Part shown: one piece after another, positions 60,326 through 64,000 of the stretch
Layout: every line of letters starts with the position of its first letter
How positions within the stretch are numbered: position 1 is the stretch's first letter
The notes under the pieces: generated by a model
The model's input: only the letters and a program-made list of their open reading frames with translations
Told to the model about the DNA's origin: nothing
Database searches by the model: none
Assembly: GCA_902363335.1 (NCBI GenBank)
Contig: CABIZV010000006.1
Span: 248,001-312,000, forward strand
Direction of reading: 5' to 3'
Length of the DNA stretch: 64,000 bases
From: Enterobacteriaceae bacterium
GTDB lineage: Bacteria; Pseudomonadota; Gammaproteobacteria; Enterobacterales; Enterobacteriaceae
Made by a program: the position numbers and the translations under genes

Positions 60326-61990
60326 TTAGAAGGTTTCCCAGTTTTCGCCGCTATCGGTCACGGCGGCTTTACGCAGCGTCGTCGGCGCAGGCGCTGCCGC
60401 GCTTGCTGGCTCACGCTCGGCATTGGCCTGGCCTTGCTGAATGCGGAACACCGCCACGGCCTGAGTCAGGCGGCTTGCCTGCTCTTCCAGCGCCGCTGCC
60501 GCTGCCGCCGATTCCTCGACCAGCGAGGCGTTCTGCTGGGTTACGCGATCCATTTCCGCTACTGCCAGCCCAACCTGGTCAATACCCCGGCTCTGCTCAT
60601 CGGAAGCGGAGGCAATTTCCCCCATGATATCGGTCACGCGGGTGACCGCATTGACGATCTCACCCATGGTTTCACCGGCGCTTTCCACCAGCGTAGAACC
60701 GAGGTCAACGCGATTAACCGAGTCTTCAATCAGGCTCTTAATTTCGCGAGCGGCCTGGGCGCTGCGCTGCGCCAGGTTACGCACTTCACCGGCGACAACC
60801 GCAAAGCCACGTCCCTGTTCACCGGCACGAGCCGCTTCCACCGCGGCATTCAGCGCCAGAATATTGGTCTGGAAGGCAATGCCGTCAATCACGCTGATAA
60901 TATCGGCGATTTTCTGCGAACTGGCGGTGATATCACGCATGGTTTGCACGACGTTATCCACCACTTTACCGCCCTTCTGCGCGGTTTCCGATGCCGAGAG
61001 CGCCAGATGGCTGGCCTGACGGGCATTTTCGGCATTCTGCTTCACGGTGGCGGTGAGTTCTTCCATGCTGGCAGCGGTCTCTTCCAGCGAAGCAGCCTGC
61101 TCCTCGGTACGTGAAGAAAGATCGTTATTGCCCATGGCAATTTCACTCGCGCCGCTGTAAATCGCATCGGCACCCTGACGCACTTCACCCACCGTGCGGG
61201 CGAGTTCGCCCTGCATGTGGCGCAGGGAGTGGGCCAGCTCGCCCATTTCGTTGTGGCTTTCAACATCGATGCGTTTAACCAGATCGCCACCCGCAATATG
61301 GCGGATGCTGTCAATTAAACGATTCAGCGGCGCGATAAGTATTTTGCGCACGCCAAGCCAGACAAAGATGATCACCGCCAGTACCACAATTATCACGCTA
61401 AACAGGATCCACATCGCCTGGGTGTAAGAGCTATTGCTGTCTTTCACCGCCATCTCGTACAGCCTGTCATTTTGCTGCCGATAGTTGTCGTAAGCTTTCT
61501 CAAAGCCGTCTTGATAACTCTGGGTTGGCTGATCGAAGAAGTCGTTGATCTTGCCAGCGCCGAGCAGTTGGATCAGTTCAGACAATGCCCCGTGGTAGAT
61601 ATCGTAGTTACGCTGAATCTCCAGCGCCGCTGCTTCACTTTGACGCGGGTCGCGCGGCATTGCCTCATACTCAGTCCAGCGTTTTTCCGCTTCGGCCAGC
61701 GATTTGCTGGCAATCTGCATCAGTTCGGTCACGGTGGCTCCGCTGCCGATATTGTTCTGATCCATCATGTAGCGGATACCGGCACGGTTTAGCGTGTTGC
61801 GGGTTTGCAACAGTGCAACCCAGCTACCGTTTAGACCGGATTGCTGCTGACGTACGGTTTGCAGGATGGTGAAGTTTTCTTTGTCATGCTTGAGTGAGTT
61901 AAAGAACAAACCACCCGATGCCAACTGCAACAGACCAAATAACACCAAAACCAGCACGAGGCTGGTGACGATTTTAAGACGGTTTAACAT
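60326..61990 (-). CDS. tsr: Methyl-accepting chemotaxis protein Tsr (serine receptor)
   Basis: 554 residues from the ATG at 61990 (GGAGG site). TM1 at about 8-28, a periplasmic four-helix sensor, TM2 at about 192-214, HAMP, and a long signalling hairpin with the invariant tip [27 protein letters not shown]-type sequence. The serine-binding segment [17 protein letters not shown] matches E. coli Tsr, including the three arginines that contact ligand. The C terminus is NWETF, the CheR/CheB docking pentapeptide. Confidence 0.96.
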   Translation of the reverse strand: [554 protein letters not shown]

Positions 61991-62148
61991 GTTTCTCTTT
62001 CCTCCAGGCGAATAACAATTTTTCGGCGGGAAAAAGAAAAACTTTATAGAAATTGTGACTATTAATGCCGGGAATGGCACGATTTTACGTCAGCCGTGAG
62101 GGGGTCCCCGGGGTCGGCGTAAAGGCTTGGTCCAGGCTACCGACTGGT

Positions 62149-62296
62149 GTAGGCCGGATAAGGCGTAGCCGCCATCCGGCAATGTGCGCGGTTATGCCTG
62201 ATGGCGCGTAGCTTATCAGGCCTACATGTTGCCAATGCCCACAGTATCTACATTTGTGGGTAGGAGGTAGCCCGGCCAAGCGCAGCGCCGCCGGGA
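62149..62296. repeat. Cluster of three REP-type elements
   Basis: 62149-62180 (gtaggccggataaggcg... type), 62196-62225 (cctgatggcg...cttatcaggcctac, a diverged copy) and 62267-62296 (gtagcccggccaagcg type, as near yaaA and deoC). They fill the 316-bp gap (61991-62306) between tsr and the Ldh-family gene; no other feature is seen there. Confidence 0.88.
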
Positions 62297-62306
62297 ATGC
62301 TCTGGA

Positions 62307-63317
62307 TTATCCGCGCAGCGCGCAAATCTCATCATACAGGCGACGAGGAATCTCCAGTCCCTGTTTCTCACTGAGCTCACGCGCCAGATAGCGACGTTCA
62401 CCCGGCAATCTCGCCCCCTGTGCCTGCATCCCGCTAAACAGAGTTTCGGCGCGTGCCAGATGCGCATTAGCTTCTGTCCCCAGGAAACGCTGCGGGTCGA
62501 GCGCCAGAATCAATTCACCACCGTACGGCAGGCCACCCGCCCCGTTATCCCACGCCAGGGATTCGGCGCTGGTCATATCGCCAATCAGCGGCCCGGCAAA
62601 CAGTTCGACCATCGCCGCCAGCGCAGATCCTTTATGACCGCCAAAGGTCAGCATTGCCCCCTCCAGCACCGCCTGTGGATCGGTGGTTGGCTGCCCGTCG
62701 CTATCGATCCCCCAGCCTTCTGGAATCGCCTTGCCCGCCCGCTGATGTAGCTGAATTTCCCCGCGCGCCGCCGCACTGGTCGCCATATCAAAAATAAACG
62801 GCGGCTTGTCGCCGCGTGGCCAGCCAAAGGCAATCGGGTTGGTACCAAATAGCGGTTGAGTGCCACCAGCCGGTGCCACCCAGGCGTGGCTTGGCGTACA
62901 GGCATAGCCCACCAGCCCAACATCGGTCAGCGGTTCCACGTCGGCAAACAGCGCCGAAAAATGCACACAATGATTAATCGCCAGCGCCGCAATGCCGCAT
63001 TGCCGCGCTTTCTCAATCAGCAGCGGCAGCGCCTGCTCGTATGCACACAGCGAATACGCGCCCCGAGCGTCCGCTTTAACGATGGCCGGTGCCTGATCAA
63101 CGATGACCGGCTTCGCATCAGCTGACACCTTGCCCTTGCGCAGCGTCTCCACAATCCCCAATAGCCGCCACAGGCCGTGCGACGCGCAACCGTCACGTTC
63201 GCCCGCCGTCACGTTGCGCGCAATCGCGTCGGCGTGAGGTTGGGAAAATCCATTCGAGCGCAAAACCTCAAGGGCTAGCGCATAGGCATCATTGAGCGCG
63301 ATGTTTACCGTGGTCAT
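62307..63317 (-). CDS. Ldh-family (malate/L-lactate/ureidoglycolate-type) oxidoreductase
   Basis: 336 residues of the Ldh_2 (LDH2/MDG2) fold, NAD(P)-dependent enzymes that include malate, lactate and ureidoglycolate dehydrogenases and delta-1-piperideine-2-carboxylate reductase. Family marks: ERDGCASHGLWRL with the catalytic histidine (about 40-52), INHCVHFSALF, PLFGTNPIAFGWPRG and FGGHKGSALAAMVELFAGPL. The substrate is not decided by sequence. It lies downstream of lgoD on the same strand (98-bp gap), so a role in sugar-acid or amino-acid oxidation is possible. Confidence 0.88.
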   Translation of the reverse strand: MTTVNIALNDAYALALEVLRSNGFSQPHADAIARNVTAGERDGCASHGLWRLLGIVETLRKGKVSADAKPVIVDQAPAIVKADARGAYSLCAYEQALPLLIEKARQCGIAALAINHCVHFSALFADVEPLTDVGLVGYACTPSHAWVAPAGGTQPLFGTNPIAFGWPRGDKPPFIFDMATSAAARGEIQLHQRAGKAIPEGWGIDSDGQPTTDPQAVLEGAMLTFGGHKGSALAAMVELFAGPLIGDMTSAESLAWDNGAGGLPYGGELILALDPQRFLGTEANAHLARAETLFSGMQAQGARLPGERRYLARELSEKQGLEIPRRLYDEICALRG

Positions 63318-63415
63318 TCTTGTTCTCCAGAGTGTCAGGCAGGTAGAGGCGCGGGTTTTACTTAGTTAACATAGTGATTTTCATCACATTTATAGGGAGC
63401 CGCGCCAGCGATGTT

Positions 63416-64000
63416 CTATCCGAACTCTATCACGCCTTTAATCAACTGTGGATTGTTGATGACCTCATGCTCATAGGTGCTACCCAGTTCATCAAAGCGC
63501 AACCGATGGGTCAGTAGCATCTCCGCGCGCAGCAATCCGCGCTGCATCAGCTCCCCAACGTGCGCAAAGTCCGCCGCCGTCGCATTGCGGCTGCCCATCA
63601 AGGTGGTCTCTTTTTTATGAAACTCCGGGTCAGAAAACTGTAAATCACCTTTAAACAGGCCAACAAAGACAATGCAGCCGCCGTGGCGGATCAGACTCAC
63701 CGCCTGATTCATCGACTGCGGGCTGCCGGTGGCGTCGATCACCGTCTGCGGTAAATTACCGCTAAAACCATCACGTAATCGATCGTGGAAATCCGCGGCC
63801 AGCGGATCCAGCGTTGGCAGATCCAACTGGCGAGCCACATGATCGCACCGTTGCGGACGGGTATCCGCAACCATCACCTGCGCCCCATGTGCTTTGGCGA
63901 TTGCCGCCGCGCCCAGACCAATCGGCCCGGCGCCCACCACCAGTACCGCGTCCCCCGGTTGAACTGACGCCCGTCGCACCGCATGCGCGCTGATGGCGAA
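63416..64000 (-). CDS. lgoD: L-galactonate-5-dehydrogenase-like zinc alcohol dehydrogenase, N terminus outside the window
   Basis: The frame is open to the window edge, giving 194 visible C-terminal residues. The NAD-binding loop VVGAGPIGLGAAAIAKAHGA and the segments FAISAHAVRRASV, GLFKGDLQFSDPEFHKKETT and MGSRNAT match E. coli LgoD (YjjN) closely as I recall it. LgoD oxidises L-galactonate to D-tagaturonate. The zinc-binding N-terminal half is not in the window. In E. coli lgoD lies next to opgB; here tsr and an Ldh-family gene are between them. Confidence 0.85.
   Translation of the reverse strand, partial: FAISAHAVRRASVQPGDAVLVVGAGPIGLGAAAIAKAHGAQVMVADTRPQRCDHVARQLDLPTLDPLAADFHDRLRDGFSGNLPQTVIDATGSPQSMNQAVSLIRHGGCIVFVGLFKGDLQFSDPEFHKKETTLMGSRNATAADFAHVGELMQRGLLRAEMLLTHRLRFDELGSTYEHEVINNPQLIKGVIEFG

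Overview
The window is a core-chromosome segment of a member of the Enterobacteriaceae, close to Enterobacter, Lelliottia, Leclercia or Citrobacter. The evidence is near-complete synteny with the thr-trpR-deo-leuV-opgB region of Escherichia coli and Salmonella, proteins of the same lengths as their E. coli counterparts, and many REP/BIME palindromes of the enteric type. The genus cannot be fixed from sequence reading alone. I see no prophage, CRISPR array, toxin-antitoxin pair, restriction system or other defence locus.

Layout. 1-4.3 kb: an accessory stretch with a truncated unknown gene, an MHS-family transporter, mog and an Rpn-family nuclease gene. 4.3-8.5 kb: talB, alsT, yaaA, a tandem repeat that has copied the 3' end of yaaA, and a histidine-rich yaaX. 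8.7-13.6 kb: the thr operon (thrLABC, minus strand) with leader peptide and attenuator. 13.7-28.4 kb: a TrmH-family methyltransferase, arcA, creA, rob, gpmB, yjjX, trpR, slt, ettA, nadR, radA, serB, ytjB and lplA. 28.4-29.4 kb: a RAYT (REP-associated tyrosine transposase) gene flanked by REPs, and a six-unit 46-bp REP array. 29.4-37.6 kb: deoCABD with two DeoR operators 596 bp apart, the divergent glycyl-radical pair yjjI-yjjW and a NupC-family transporter. 37.8-45.9 kb: yjjV, yjjU, ytjA, osmY, prfC, yjjG, rimI, holD, rsmC and three tRNA-Leu(CAG) genes. 45.9-48.4 kb: a Fur-controlled pair (yjjZ, fhuF) enclosing a membrane diguanylate cyclase. 48.4-54.3 kb: the most variable part, with an orphan PTS IIC, a YbaK-type protein, the regulators yjjQ-bglJ and a pobA-pobR cassette. 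54.5-62 kb: yjjPB, dnaTC, yjjA, opgB and tsr. 62.3-64 kb: an Ldh-family oxidoreductase and a truncated lgoD.

Functional themes are threonine synthesis with attenuation, deoxynucleoside catabolism under DeoR and CRP, iron-responsive genes under Fur, primosome loading (dnaTC) and replisome function (holD), and 4-hydroxybenzoate catabolism. The best candidates for new biology are the repeat structures (yaaA-tail tandem repeat, RAYT plus 46-bp REP array), the shifted yjjY reading frame in the arcA leader, the orphan IIC with an unassigned 11-bp inverted repeat in its upstream region, and the unknown protein at the left edge.
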